DNA of 64,000 bases from assembly GCA_016647705.1 (NCBI GenBank), contig CM028328.1, positions 46,928,647-46,992,646 on the forward strand. Direction: 5' to 3'. The DNA comes from Eucommia ulmoides (lineage: Eukaryota; Streptophyta; Magnoliopsida; Garryales; Eucommiaceae). The notes under the pieces were generated by a model, which saw only the letters and a program-made list of their open reading frames with translations, ran no database searches and was not told the DNA's origin. Shown one piece after another: positions 24,690 through 37,587 of the stretch (position 1 is the stretch's first letter; the number at the start of each line of letters is the position of its first letter). The translations under genes were made by a program, and so were the position numbers.

Positions 24690-25750
24690 TGGATCGTGTA
24701 AATGAAAATAGTGGGAAGTCTTGACCCCAAAGGAAAAGGTATAGGGTGCGAAAAAGCTTGGATGTTGTCGAGCGAATTTTACAGGTTTCTGCACAACTGG
24801 CAGAGAAGAAGGCAAGGATGATGGAATGTCAGAGGGCCCAAACCGAAACAACCAATCCTCAGGCCGTACTCCTGAAAGGATTCAAGGAATTAGACCCTCT
24901 AACTTTTACTGGAATTGCGGGTCCTATTGATGCTGAAAATTGGTTGAGGATTATGGGGCACGTATACGAGGCAATGGGCATTATGGATGATAGTCGAGTT
25001 CTTCATACCACCTTCCAGCTGAAAGAGGAAGCCGAATGCTGGTAGGAAGAAATGAAGATGCTAATTTCAATTCCAAACCAAGAGATCACCTGGGATAAAT
25101 TCGTTGTAGTATTTAATGAAAACTATTTCCTTGAATCTTATCAGTTCGATATGGAGGATGAATTCATATTACTGAAATAGGGGAAAATGTTAGTTCTTCA
25201 ATATGAAATCAAATTTGATGCCCTGGCCTGATTTGCTCCTAATCAGGTGAAGACTGAGGAAGCAAGATGTAGTAGATTTTGTAAAGGATTAGATTTGCAA
25301 ATATGTTTAAGGTTGACTGGTAGGAGGATCCAAAATTATGTAGAACTGGTAAATACAGCAAAATTAATAAAGAAAGATGTTCAGGAAGTTGCTCAAAATC
25401 ATGAACAGTACAAGAAGAGCAAGTCCGAGCCATCTATTAGATATTCAGGTGGAACCTCTAAGGGATTTAGCCCTCGACCATAACTTTCTCCGGCCCCAAT
25501 AGCTAATCAGTCGGCTAGAAGCCTAGACCCACAACAATCATTTTCCAAGCGACAACAGAATGTATCTGGACAGAGTTCTAGCTAGCAAAGGTAGGGTAGG
25601 AGCAAACGTTTAGCCGAGTTGGGACAATCGTAAGCTATCAATGTGGATCACCAGATCATTTCATTAGAGACTGTCCTATGGAGGGTCTAATATGTTTCTA
25701 TTGTCATGAGCCAGACCACATATCTCTATATTTTCAGAAATCTACTGCTA
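24690..25750 (+). pseudogene. Tekay gag with zinc knuckle
   Basis: The frame near 24746-25045 has the retrotransposon gag signature FKELDPLTFTGIAGPIDAEN followed by WLRIM. Near 25635-25740 two Cys/His knuckles are visible, CGSPDHFIRDC and CFYCHEPDHISLYF, which bind the RNA genome in family members. Fossil with several breaks. Confidence 0.85.
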
Positions 25751-25884
25751 CACTTACACCTTTTGCAAATAGTGTAGGCAGTGTTGGTCCTAGTGGTGTT
25801 CAGGGGCGAGGTAGAGGATCGGGTGGTAGACCTCCAACTTGAGGTTATGTATTTGCTACTACTCAGTAGGATGCCCAGGCTACC

Positions 25885-26262
25885 ATGGATTTGGTTACAG
25901 GTATTATGTCTTTATACAATAGAGATGCACGAATACTTATAGATTCCGGTTCTACTCATTCAATTATTTTGGTGACCTTTATGATGCACGTAGGATTTTT
26001 TTTGATTTCTTTGTCATATGGTGTTATTTTCTCTACTCTTGTGGGTGAGTCAGTGTTGATATATAGAGCGTATAAAAATAGTTTGCTTCATATTGGTGAT
26101 AGAGAATTGTCAGTTGATCTATTATCCCTAAGTATTCACGATTTTGATGTGATACTGGGAATAGATTTACTATCCGGCTATCATACCACAGTAGATTATT
26201 TTAAAAAGAAAGTTACTTTTCAAATCCAAGGCGAGTTAGAGTTCTTGTTTTGCGATGGATAG
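25885..26262 (+). pseudogene. Tekay aspartic protease
   Basis: A 125-codon stretch with the active-site motif ARILIDSGSTHSII and the later FDVILGIDLLSGYHTTVDY (family: 'DVILGMDWL..Y.A.IDC'). It cuts the polyprotein in working elements. Fossil, though this domain is open over its length. Confidence 0.85.
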
Positions 26263-26374
26263 AATCATTACCCCTGTCAATTTGATTTCAGTTCTAGAGG
26301 CCAAGAAATTGTTAAAGAAGAGATGCCAGGGATACCTTGTGCATGTGATTGACACCAGTGAGAATAAGGTATAG

Positions 26375-27160
26375 GTGGCATATATCCTAGTGGTCGGAGA
26401 TTATCCAAATATATTTCTAGAAGAATTGCTAAGGCTGCCAGTGGATAGGGAAATTGAATTCACTACCGAATTACTTCCGAGAACTTGTCCTATATTAATT
26501 CCACCCTATCATATGGTACCTACTGAGTTAAAAGAATTGAAGATTCAGTTGCAAGATCTGTTAGACCATGGATTTATTAGACCCAGTATTTCTCTGTGGG
26601 GAGCTCCAATGTTGTATATAAGAAAGACATATGTCAATTTGAGGATGTTCATCGATTACAGGCAACTGAATAGGGTGAAAATTTGTAATAAATAACCGTT
26701 CCCTAGAATTGATAATTTGTTCGATCTGTTGCAAAAGGCAAGGATATTTTCTAAAATAAATATTCGATTAGGTTATTATCAATTGAAATTCAAAGACAGT
26801 GATGTGTCGAAGACGACATTTCGTATGAGGTATGGACATTATCAATTTCTAGTTATGTCATTTGGGTTAACAAATTCCCCTAATGCATTTGTGGATTTGA
26901 TGAATCGAATATTCAAATCTTTTTTAGATTAGTTCATCATCGTGTTCATTGATGATATATTGATTTACTCCAAAAATGAAGAAGAGTATGTAGAACATAT
27001 CAAAATTATGCTACATATTTTGAAAGAGAAGCAATTGTACACAAAGTTTAGTAAGTATGAGTTTTGGCTAGATAGAGTTATATTTTTTGGGCATGTTATC
27101 TCAGGTGATGGTATTCAAGTCGACCCAAGGAAAGTTGAAGTTGTTGTTCTATAGGAAAGG
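26375..27160 (+). pseudogene. Tekay reverse transcriptase
   Basis: Shows the conserved blocks in order: [97 protein letters not shown] (the catalytic box), and FFGHVISGDGIQVDP. Fossil with a few breaks. Confidence 0.9.
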
Positions 27161-27164
27161 TCGA

Positions 27165-27730
27165 AAAGTGTTAAAAAAGTTCAAAACTTTTTGGGATTGG
27201 CGGGTTATTATCATTAGTTTGTATAGGGATTTTCTATTACAGCTGCCCCGTTGACCCATTTGACTCACAAGGAAACTAAATTTGAGTGGACTGATAAATA
27301 TAAACAAAGCTTCCAGGAGCTGAAAAATAGATTGATATTAGTACCAATACTTTCTTTCCTGACAAAAGGTGGTGGCATTATGATATATAGTGACGCTTCA
27401 CACCAGGGGCTAGGTTACGTACTGATACAACATGACCACGTGATTGCAAATGTCTCTCGGCAAGTAAAGAATCATTAGCGCAGATACCCGATGCATGATT
27501 TGGAGTTGGCAGCGATTGTGCTTGCCTGAAAACTCTAGAGACATTATCTGTATGGCGAGACATGCAAGATATACACTAATCACTAGAGCTTAAAATATTC
27601 GTTTACTCAAAAGGAACTAAATCTGAGACAAAGGTGTTGGATGAAATTGATTAAGGATTATAATTGTATTATCCATTATTACCCTGGAAAGGTCAATGTT
27701 GTAGCAGATGCATTAAGTCAAGAATCAGCA
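27165..27730 (+). pseudogene. Tekay RNase H
   Basis: Plus-strand translation shows FLGLAGYYH, LTHLTHKETKFEWTDKYKQS, then YSDASHQGLGYVLIQHD (RNase H start), and [13 protein letters not shown] at the end. Matches gypsy RNase H. Fossil. Confidence 0.85.
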
Positions 27731-27889
27731 GGTTTGATTGCACACATTCGAGTTGTTCATACTAACTTATATGTCGAGCTGAGATCTCTGCGAGTCGTGT
27801 TGGAAGTTGGTTAGATGGTATCATTGCTAGCGAATTTGACCTTGAGACCAATGCTAATCGATCGTATTATAGAAGCGTAGAAGTCGGAT

Positions 27890-28565
27890 GCCCAATTGGG
27901 AAAGATTAGAGATCAAGTGAAAAATTGTCACAGAATTGACTATCACATCAAAGATAATGATGAAGCCTTGATATTTGACAAAAGATTATGTGTGCCTAAT
28001 AATGTTGATTTGAAGAAAGATACCTTGGAGGAAGCGCATAGCTCAACATATACAAGACATCCAGGCAGTACCAAAATGTATCGGCATTTGCGAGAACACT
28101 ATTGTTGGAATGGAATGAAACGAGAAATTGAACAATTTGTTGCCAGGTGTCTTGTCTGTCAGCAAGTCAAGATCGAGCACGGTGTCTTGGAGGATTATTG
28201 CAGCCTTTGCCTATCCCAGAATGGAAGTGGGAATATATCACGATGAATTTTGTTTTGGGATTACCTTGTACTTAAAAGGGATATAATTCTATTTGGGTGA
28301 TTGTTGATAGACTTATAAAGTCTGCTCATTTTTTTGCTATGAAAACCACGAAATCCATGGATAAGTATGCAAAATTGTATATTGACAAGATTGTTAGATT
28401 GCACGGTATGCCAATTTCCATGGTATAGGATAGAGGTCTGAAATTTACGTTGAAATTCTGGACGAGTCTTCAAGCTGCTTTGGGTACCAAGTTAAAATCT
28501 AGTACAGTTTTTCATCCTCAGACTGATGGCCAATCAGAGTGTACAATTCAGACATTGGAGGATCT
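27890..28565 (+). pseudogene. Tekay integrase, N-terminal and core part
   Basis: Holds the HHCC zinc domain (AHSSTYTRHPGSTKMYRHL, then CLVCQQVK) and pieces of the DDE core (DRLIKSAHFFAMK, SSTVFHPQTDGQSECTIQ). It is cut at TLED by a solo LTR and resumes beyond it. Fossil. Confidence 0.85.
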
Positions 28566-30149
28566 TGGTGGCCGCTAAATAAGCGCTGTCACTTTCACCG
28601 CAAGCGTACGGATCAAGTTTTAGTATAATGGACCTTTCGGTTGGGTATTGTATCCACAGGGATTGGTGTTGTTACTATCGAGTATCGCGATTATCATAAC
28701 CAGACTTTGTCTAGGCGACAAAAATGGAATGTAATTTAACACTAATACTAAACTAAAATACTAATTAAGTTAACTATACTATAAATACTAATTTGAGATT
28801 GTTTAGGGGAGTAGATTTCTTAGGGATTAACTTTATTTACTTCAATGCGTTTGATTTAATTTTAGTTAACATTAACGGCGTTCGGCGTATTCGACAATCT
28901 CGGTTCGTAAACTCCCTCGCCACCTCTTCTGAGTGTAAGACGGGAGAATACGTGACTTCATGTCAACGCCAAAGTCCTCCTCAACATCTTAATGACTCTA
29001 GATCACATGAGTTTCGCCCCAACGTCATTGATTGCACACTTTCTAATGCCCTCTCGGGTTGTTAGATTGTCGTGTTGTGTTAACTCTAGTCCGAATCCGG
29101 AGTTACCTCTCTTGAGTATCAAACCCCGTATTCTCAATATATCTAAACTAGCATATAATCATAGAAAACACGACAATACAGTCAACATACGAAGAACAAC
29201 CAAGAACGAAACACAAATTCAACCAAAACTACATTTTCATAAATAATATGTTAATCCCTATTACAATCCATGTTTAACTCATGTCCCTAATCGTTTATAC
29301 AATGTAAAACAAGCTAAACATGCTCAACAATTACCAAAATGAAGAAAACAAAGAGAGAAAACAAGCGACTTAGCCAATATCCAAAGATTTGCCAATAGAA
29401 ATGTCGATCGATCACTTCCTCGTTGATCCTTCACCTCGGGTTGAGAGCTCTCCCTCAAAAATCCCTTATCCTAACCCTAAAATATGGCCTAAGGCCTTTG
29501 GAGCTCAAGAAGAGGAAAGAGAGGAGGATATAAGGGCTTAAATAGGCCAAAAAATATCTCCAAAATATCTATTCTGCATAGAGGATTTTGCCTAGGTGAA
29601 GTTAAGTCGGTTAACTTTCTGCCAGATTTTCGCTTAGGCGAAGTTACTGCAGGTTTATAATTTTGTTTTGACTAAAACTTTTTCCTCTGAACTCCGATTT
29701 AGGTTATTCAAAAACTTATAGAAATATAATAAAAATATGTACAACTTCCATGTTTTGAGTGTTTCCAAAATTGGATCGAATAGTAGTCCAAAATAGACTT
29801 GAATTTACAACACCTGTACCGGCTTTGCAGGTTTGGTGACTGCCTAAGCAAAGAAGTAGGCAGTGGACTTGGAAATGTTCTTAGAATCTTCATAGCCTAG
29901 GTAGAGGTCTGGATGCCTAGGCGGTGGGCTTCTTTCACAATGTTGCCTCCTTACTCATTTATCCACCGTAACTTCATCCGTTTTGATTCAATCATATCGT
30001 TTTCACTCCGATTTCATACCTTTTCACCCCACGCACCTATTTTAATATAAAAAAAATAAGAACATATTAAAACATATAAAAATAACTATAAACGTACTCG
30101 AAAACTAACAAATTCGGATTGAAAATACATAGGTAATTTAAACCTATCA
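28566..30149 (-). mobile_element. Solo Athila-type LTR inserted in the Tekay integrase
   Basis: Starts TGGTGGCCGC and ends AACCTATCA. Flanks are GATCT (28561-28565) and GATAT (30150-30154), an almost perfect 5-bp target duplication. No second LTR or internal region adjoins, so it is a solo LTR left by recombination. It is closest to 59128-60766, sharing the CGGTGGCCGCTAAATAA-type start. Degenerate palindromes such as TTCGCTTAGGCGAA lie at 29625-29640. Confidence 0.85.
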
Positions 30150-30770
30150 GATATGCTGAGTGGTTGCATTCTAGAATTTCCTGGTAGCTGGGATAATTAT
30201 TTGAGAAAAAAAAGGTTGATGCCTGACATAGCTCAAATGACAAAAGAAAATGTGAAAATAATTCAAGAAAAATTGAAGACTGCTCAGAGTCGGCAAAAAA
30301 GTTATGTTGATAAGTATAGACGGGAGTTCGAATTGGAAGTAAATGATTATGTATTTTTACGTATATCTCCATGGAAAGGAATCATGAGATTTGTGAAGAA
30401 AAGAAAGTTAAGTCCGAGGTACATTGGGCCATATAAGATTTTAAAATGGGTTGGTACCCCAGCCTATCGACTAGCGTTATAGCCAGAGTTGTCTAGATTG
30501 CGCAATGTTTTTCAAGTTTTGATGATAAAGAAATATGTTCCAGACCATTCGCATGTGTCGACTTATCAACCAATCAAATTAAAGGAAGACATGTCATACG
30601 TTGATGAACCAGTACAGTCCTAAATCGTAAAAATCAAGTATTGCAGACGAAAATGATTCCATTGGTAAAAGTACTATAGCACAGTCACTCCGTGAAAGAG
30701 GAAACGTGGCAAAGAGAAGAGTAGATAAGGAATAAATATTCGCATTTATTCGTTTAAGGTAACTAAAATT
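30150..30770 (+). pseudogene. Tekay integrase C-terminus and chromodomain-like tail
   Basis: After the solo LTR the frame gives SRQKSYVDKYRREFELEVND, KLSPRYIGPYKILKWVG and TPAYRLAL, the conserved C-terminal integrase module, then RNVFQVLMIKKYVPD and a chromodomain-like stretch ending near 30,760. In living chromoviruses this tail targets heterochromatin. Fossil. Confidence 0.8.
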
Positions 30771-30802
30771 TCGAGACGAAATTTCTTTTAGGTAGAAAGG
30801 AT
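30771..30802 (+). promoter_or_regulatory. Tekay polypurine region
   Basis: TCGAGACGAAATTTC followed by AGGTAGAAAGGAT directly before the LTR start TGTATAACC. This is the Tekay/Del layout. Confidence 0.8.
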
Positions 30803-32256
30803 TGTATAACCTAATTTTTGCACATACATATTTTTAGTTGCATTTGAAAACATTTAGGAAAATAATCGGGTTCATTGTATTATTTAAATTTTACTCAAAT
30901 ATTTTTAGGGGTTATTAGGGTATTTAAAAGTTTGACTTTAATATATATATATATGGGTTAATACGTTAATTTTAGTTTTGACTTTTAAAAAGTTTAAATA
31001 TTATTAACTCATTTAAAATATAATTTTAAACGTTTAGGAATATAATTAATTTTTCTAATTCAAGAGGGATAATTAATGTAAATAAAAATAATAATAAATG
31101 CTTGAAATGCTTGCCTTCTTAAAGAAGACAACTGTTCCCAACCATTTAAATATGTGTGTGAGGCATGAAGCCATACGTGTTAAAAAATAATAATAATAAT
31201 GATACTAATGGCAGTGAAAAGGATTTTCACTGCCTAAGCTTTCTTTATATATATAAATATATATTTATCCTGTTTAATTTCTGGGATTATCTATACAGGT
31301 ATGTATACATGAATATTTATACGCCAAAAATAAAATGTACGTAGGTTTGAGAAATATAGTGGGTATATTTTTACATAGGTATATTTAATTTGTGAATAAT
31401 ACAATTTAAAATAAAAATTCTAAATTTTATAAAAATGATAACTTTTAGTATTTTTTTAACTAATAATATTATTAACAGTTGATCAATATTTTTTGGTAGA
31501 TTAAATTAGCAACAAGATTTTTTTTGTAATTATTACTGTAATATTTTTTGTACAGTTAATATGGGCTTGAGAAATTGAGCGTTTAACAATTTCGTACAGT
31601 AAAAAAAATTGGAATCGGAAAGATTACATTTTAGTGTCACGCATTACATATTAAATTTATTTAAATAAATTCTAAGTTTAGACTCTATCGTAGTTAGGTT
31701 CATAGGTATCGCCAACGGCATTCATATTTCGGCGATAACATAATAGTAGTATATTTGTTTAGGTGAGTGTACTATCTTCTGTGTAAATTGTCAAATTATA
31801 TTTTCGTACTAAATTGTGAAAAAGAAAATATTTATTAAAATTAACGGTTTTATAACTTTAGATGGGTCAAGTAAAATTTTAAAAGTGGAAAGTGACTTTT
31901 GTTATTATCTGACTATGCTATAGTGTGATCATGACAAGAGGGCATGTCCTACAGGATGATATTGGTCTTAACAGGAGGGCATGTCCTTTAGGACGTTATG
32001 TTGTGATGTGACATGAGAGAAAGTCCTGCAGGTTGTTGTTGTTGTTGACGATGATGATTATCGTCATGATATGGTGGTTTATACCACGTGTTGGCTCCTA
32101 CCATTAGAGATATTAAACAGCCCTAACACTATCGACAACCTTAGATTACACAGTTATACAAGTTATGGTACCGTTATAACTCCCGTTCGTGAGGTGAAAT
32201 AATTTTATGGCTTGTAGAAAAGTATGTATGAGGTATTTTATTATACTAGCGTATAC

Positions 32257-32276
32257 CCTGTGCCTAAAGGCACAGG
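32257..32276 (-). terminator. Helitron 3' terminal hairpin
   Basis: CCTGTGCC, TAAA, GGCACAGG: perfect stem just inside the CTAG end. Known to mark the end of rolling-circle transfer in Helitrons. Confidence 0.9.
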
Positions 32277-32464
32277 CTTTAATTTTTTTTTTATTAAGTT
32301 AATAATAATACAATTGACTAAGTAAAATGGTCAATACAATGGGAAAAAAATCAACAAAATAATCAATACAAAAAATACTATACTAAGTAAAAAATATGGG
32401 GATAAAAAAATTGATAGTACGTCCATAGACACCACCCGTTTGCTTCCATCAACCTACAAAACAA

Positions 32465-32536
32465 TTACATAAAATTGAACAAATTCTCCCCAACTTTCAT
32501 CGCCAACCACTCAATCTTCTTGAACCATCTATCCAT
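32465..32536 (-). pseudogene. Possible captured exon end inside the Helitron
   Basis: The minus strand encodes MDRWFKKIEWLAMKVGENLF and a few more residues before a stop. This charged, protein-like stretch could be the 3' end of a captured host gene. I do not recognise the gene; it is short and could be chance. Confidence 0.25.
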
Positions 32537-33489
32537 TATATCCAAAATATTCTTATTTGGGAATACAACGATCTAATTCAATAATCTGCAAGTCTTGTTC
32601 ATGCAATTAAGAACAAAAATAGACAATAATAATAATACATTCAACTTAATAGTCAAGATTCACCAAGAAAAGACAAAAATGAAGATAGAAGATAAAATTC
32701 CACTGCTCAAACATAAATCAGCTTCAAGTATTCTATTTTAGTAGAGAACATACATTAGAAATATAAGGAAATGAAAATATTACCTCTTCATGGAAGTAAA
32801 AGAAGAAATCAAGAAATGGATGGTCGAATAAATGTAAAAAACTTTCTAACGAACAAAAGAACAAAGATATTAGAGTTTGGAGAGTGTAATAATGAATTTC
32901 ATAAATATATAATAGACAAAGAATTCGGAGAGAAAAACCAGAGCTAAGAATCTACACTATATTTTGTTGATTGAGTAAAGACACTTCTAATACTGTTTCA
33001 ATTTGTTAAGGCCTTAAGTTTCTATTTAATGATCACGATCACCATAGAAAACTTCTTCACAAATGGAACCCAAAACAATAAACTACTTCAAATTAGCCAA
33101 ACATTTAGAATTAAAAAAGAGAAAAGAAAAAATTGCCATAATATCCCACATACCTGCCAGAGACACGATCGCTCAACCTAGATTGGAAGATGAATCCAAG
33201 AATTATGGATTAAACCTATCGCTTTGTCTATAATTCCCACCCAGTTCATCCACGTTGTGAACGGGCCCCCCTATCCCAAGAAATACTCATCCACCCCCTT
33301 TGAAACCCTGATTTTCCCAAATCTAAAACCCATTTCCTCATAGCAATCTCCACTGTCCACCGAAACATTCACTCCGAATACCTCATGGCCAATTCAAGAT
33401 TCGACTCTCTATCTCTCTATTTCTAACTGTTCGTGATACATAAAGTATCTAAATCTGAGACAAAAAAACACTAAACGAACGTGACCATA

Positions 33490-35845
33490 AAAATAGAATC
33501 ATATAAATGCAAAACCAAACTATTTTCAGGAAAACTAGCCAAATGTTCTAGTACAAACTAACTGAACTGTTTTACTGAACATGTAAAATGTGTTATCTTA
33601 AAATGGCATATTTTTGTAAGTTCTATCTTGGATCATGAGCATTAAAGATCTAAAAAATAAAAAGAAAATTGAAATTTAAAATTGTAAAGAAACTCAATTT
33701 TGTGTTTGTGAAAAATTAGCTTTAACTTCTTTGATATTATAGATTAACAAAATGGAGATGAAGCAAGACTATGTGAACTTGTAAAAACAAAAATTAAAAA
33801 ATAATACTGCACAGAAAATAAGCAATCCCAAACCGTAAGAATTATAAAATAAAAAAGTAACTAAATCGATAGCAAGGAATCCAAAAAAAATTTAAAATCA
33901 TACAACAAATTGAGACGGACCAAAATAAAGAAAGAAATATTCAAAAAGAAATATAGAGATGGATAATGAGAACCCATTGATTTAAACATTCACAATAGAT
34001 ACAGAGAGAGATCAACAAACCTTGAGGTCGTTGCGAGAGTGAAAGAGCAAGAGCGAAACATTAATAGGAAATCCAGATTTGGATCCCCCATACACAAACT
34101 AATTGCCTTAACTCCTACATTAAGGTTCTTGGAATGAACCTGCATTTATTTAACTAAATATGTCAAAAATACATGATAAATAACTATTTGCAATAAATAT
34201 GTCAACAATACATGATAAATAACTATTCGCAATAAAATGCACTGAAAATATGTCAATAATACATGATAGTATCATAAAAGATTAAAACAGAGAAAGAAAT
34301 CAAATATAAAAATAGTATCATATGAATGCAATACCAAACTATTTTCAGCAAAGCTAACCAAATGTTCTAGTACAAACTAACCGAGCTGCTTTACTGAACA
34401 TATAAAATGCGTGATCTTAAAATGGTGTATTTTTGCAAGTTCTATCTTGCATCATGAGGATTACAGATCTAAAGAAGAAAAAGAAAATTGCAATTTAAAA
34501 TTGTAAAGAAACTCAATTTTGTGTTTGTGAAAAGTTAGCTTTAACTTCTTTGATATTATAGATTGACACAATGGAGATGAAGCAAGACTATGTGAATCTG
34601 TAAAAACAACTATTAAAAAATAATACTGCACAGAAAATAAGCAATCCCAAACCGTAAGAATTATAAAGTAAAAAAGTAACTAAATCGATAGCAAGGAATC
34701 CAAAAAAAATAAAATAAAAAAATCATACAACAAATTGAGACGGACCAAAATAAAGAAAGAAATCTTCGAAAAGAAATATAGAGATGGACAATGATAACCC
34801 ATTGATTCAAACATTCGCAATAGAGACAGAGAGAGATCAATAAACATTGAGGTCATTGCGAGAGTGAAAGACCAAGAGCGAAACATTAATAGGAAATCCA
34901 TATTTGGATCCCCCATACACAAACTAATTGCCTCAACTCCTACATTAAGGTTCTTGGAATGAAGCTGCATTTATTTAACTAAATATGTAAAAAATACATG
35001 ATAAATAACTATTTGCAATAAAATGCACTGAAAATATGTTAACAATACATGATAGTATCATAAAAGATTAAAACAGAGAAATAAGTCAAATATAAAAATA
35101 GTATCATATGAATGCAATACCAAACTATTTTCAGCAAAACTAATCAAATGTTCTAGTACAAACTAACTGAACTGTTTTACTGAACATGTAAAATGTGCGA
35201 TCTTAAAATGGCGTATTTTTGCAAGTTCTATCTTGGATCATGAGCATTAGAGATCTAAAAAAGAAAAAGAAAATTGCAATTTAAAATTGTAAAGAAACTC
35301 AATTTTGTGTTTGTGAAAAGTTAGCTTTAACTTCTTTAACATTATAGATTGACACAATGGAGATGAAGCAAGACTACGTGAACCTATAAAAACAAAAATT
35401 AAAAAATAATACTGCACAGAAAATAAGCAATCCCAAACCGTAAGAATTATAAGATAAAAAAGTAACTAAATCGATAGCAAGGAATCCAAAAATAAAATAA
35501 AAAATCATACAACAAATTGAGACGGACCAAAATAAATAAAGAAATCTTCAAAAAGAAATATAGAGACTAACAATGAGAATCCATTAATTTAAACATTCAC
35601 AATAGATATAGAGAGAGATCAAAAAACCTTGAGGTCATTGCGAGAGTGAAAGAGCAAGCGCGAAACATTAATAGGAAATCCAGATTTGGATGCCCCATAC
35701 ACAAACTAATTGCCTAAACTCCTACATTAAGGTTCTTGGAATGAACCTGTATTTATTTAACTAAATATGTCAAAAATACATGATAACTAACTATTTGCAA
35801 TAAATATGTCAACAATACATGATAAATAACTATTTTCAATAAAAA
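33490..35845. repeat. Three ~0.8 kb tandem units inside the Helitron
   Basis: Units begin near 33490, 34309 and 35095 (each AATAG.ATCATAT.AATGCA) and share CAAACTATTTTCAG, TGTTCTAGTACAAACTAAC, ATACTGCACAGAAAATAAGC and GCGAGAGTGAAAGA. They differ by scattered substitutions and small indels, roughly 93-96% identical by eye. The minus strand of each holds AACGACCTCAAG/GTTTGTTGATC or a variant, which looks like a splice donor, so a captured gene piece may have been triplicated. Confidence 0.85.
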
Positions 35846-35875
35846 TGAACTCACTCAGAATTTTTAGCTTTACTA

Positions 35876-36557
35876 GCTGAAACATTGGACTCTGGAGCTC
35901 AACAACATCATCAGCTTCATCTCCTGGAACATAAGGGGAAGCCCAATTTACTCTCTATAATTCCTCAGTTCACTTTCTATTTCAAAAGCAGTGAGTGGAC
36001 TTGCCTGGAAAGAAGTCAATGCATTAATAAGTGGTACGCTGAAAAAACTATAAAAAAGCTTTTGAAATAGAAAGTGAACTGAGGAATTACTACATGAGAT
36101 AATAAGTGTTAAGTGTTTGCTGTAAAGAAATCAATACTCCCCATAGTTCAACACACACTTGTTATCTCCTGTATTTAATACCACTCTACAGTAGAATTAC
36201 TTGGAAAAAAGTTAATACTCCCTATTAGTTCTGAAAGCATATTAGTGCTAGTGGGCATCAAAGTTCCATGGAAATGGTAATAAAGCCTATATATGGGGAA
36301 CACCAGCAATTTCCAATAAGAATAAATTGTGCTTCTTGTAACAATAAATCAACCGTAACCCCAAATTGAAAGAGATGGAGAAATGGTAGCCATGAACATA
36401 AAGATCCTAAAATTAATCCTATCAAAACCCTAAATTAGATTAGCAAGAGCGAGAGAGAGGAGAGTACCTATGATTAGGGGTGAACAGATGAATTGAGATG
36501 ATGAAGCTTTGGGCGGCTGATGACCATCTAAATGAGACCATCGGTGACCTTCACCAT
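35876..36557 (-). other. Helitron segment with a perfect 31-bp inverted repeat and a possible exon
   Basis: 35959-35989 and 36058-36088 are exact reverse complements (31/31) separated by 68 bases, able to form a long hairpin. The minus strand near 35881-35928 could encode PGDEADDVVELQSPMFQL after a splice-like TTCCAG, but I do not recognise it. Confidence 0.6.
36553..36557. repeat. Target duplication ACCAT, left copy
   Basis: ACCAT precedes the LTR at 36558 and recurs at 49221-49225 right after the other LTR. Confidence 0.95.
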
Positions 36558-37528
36558 TGTACACGCTTAGATTCACACCATGTTTCCTCCTCGCGGTAAT
36601 TGGACTACTCGCAAGTGTACGAGGTCTAGTTTTAATATAATGGATCTTTTAGGATCGGATATCATTCCACTGGGAACGACAGGTAATTCAGTTGAGTATT
36701 GCGATTTCAATAGTTTCATATTGTCTCGACTAAACAAATTTTGTTTGTTTTCTAATTACTATACTAAGATAAATGACAACTATAAAGTTAGTTTTAATTA
36801 CACTAATTACTTAGGTATAAATATCTTTCATATAATGCATAATCAATTTCATTTAGTTAGCTATAATGGTTTTTATCTAATCCGACAACCTCTGTATCAA
36901 TAACTCCTCCGCTATCTCTTCCGAGTGTAAAACGAGGGATTACACGACTTTGTGTCAACGAAGAAGTCCCCTTCAATGCCTTAAAGACCCTAGGTCATGT
37001 GAGTTTTGAGCCAACTTCATGGGTTGCATACGTTTTAACGCCCTCCCGGGTCGTTAGAACGTCACGTTGTATTTACCCTAGTCTGAATCCGGGGTTACCT
37101 CTCCCGAGTATCAAACCCCATATTTTCGGTTTATCAATACAAGCATAATATCAAGAATAATGATAAACACAATCGGATTTAGACAAACAACATGTTAAAG
37201 TAACATAAATTTACTCAACTAAACGGTTACATGATTTCGACTACTCCTAAGTAACATTTAACTACTACTACAAGATCTTAGCCATATACCATACAAAATA
37301 AGACGGATTCAACATTGTTAGATATGAAAAAGTGATTACAAAGAATAAAACAAGAGAGAAATGATCAAATCTGGAAGTGAAACGGTTCACTGTCACTAAT
37401 GATCGATCTGCAAGTTATCCTTCTTTATCCGAATGATGAACCTCCTTCTTGATCTTCAAAATATAGCTTAAGAGCTTTCTTCTAGGGTTAGGGTTCTTCA
37501 GCAACAAGTTTTAGACGTGGCCAAGGGG

Positions 37529-37536
37529 TATTTATA
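37529..37536 (-). promoter_or_regulatory. Likely TATA box of the Athila LTR
   Basis: The minus strand reads CCTATAAATACCCC, a canonical plant TATA context, just downstream (in sense) of the palindrome array and upstream of the long transcribed leader. Position-matched in the other LTR near 48599-48606. Confidence 0.7.
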
Positions 37537-37587
37537 GGCCTAGGGGTTCAAAACTATCTAAACAGATATTTTGACCTGTTCTGCGAT

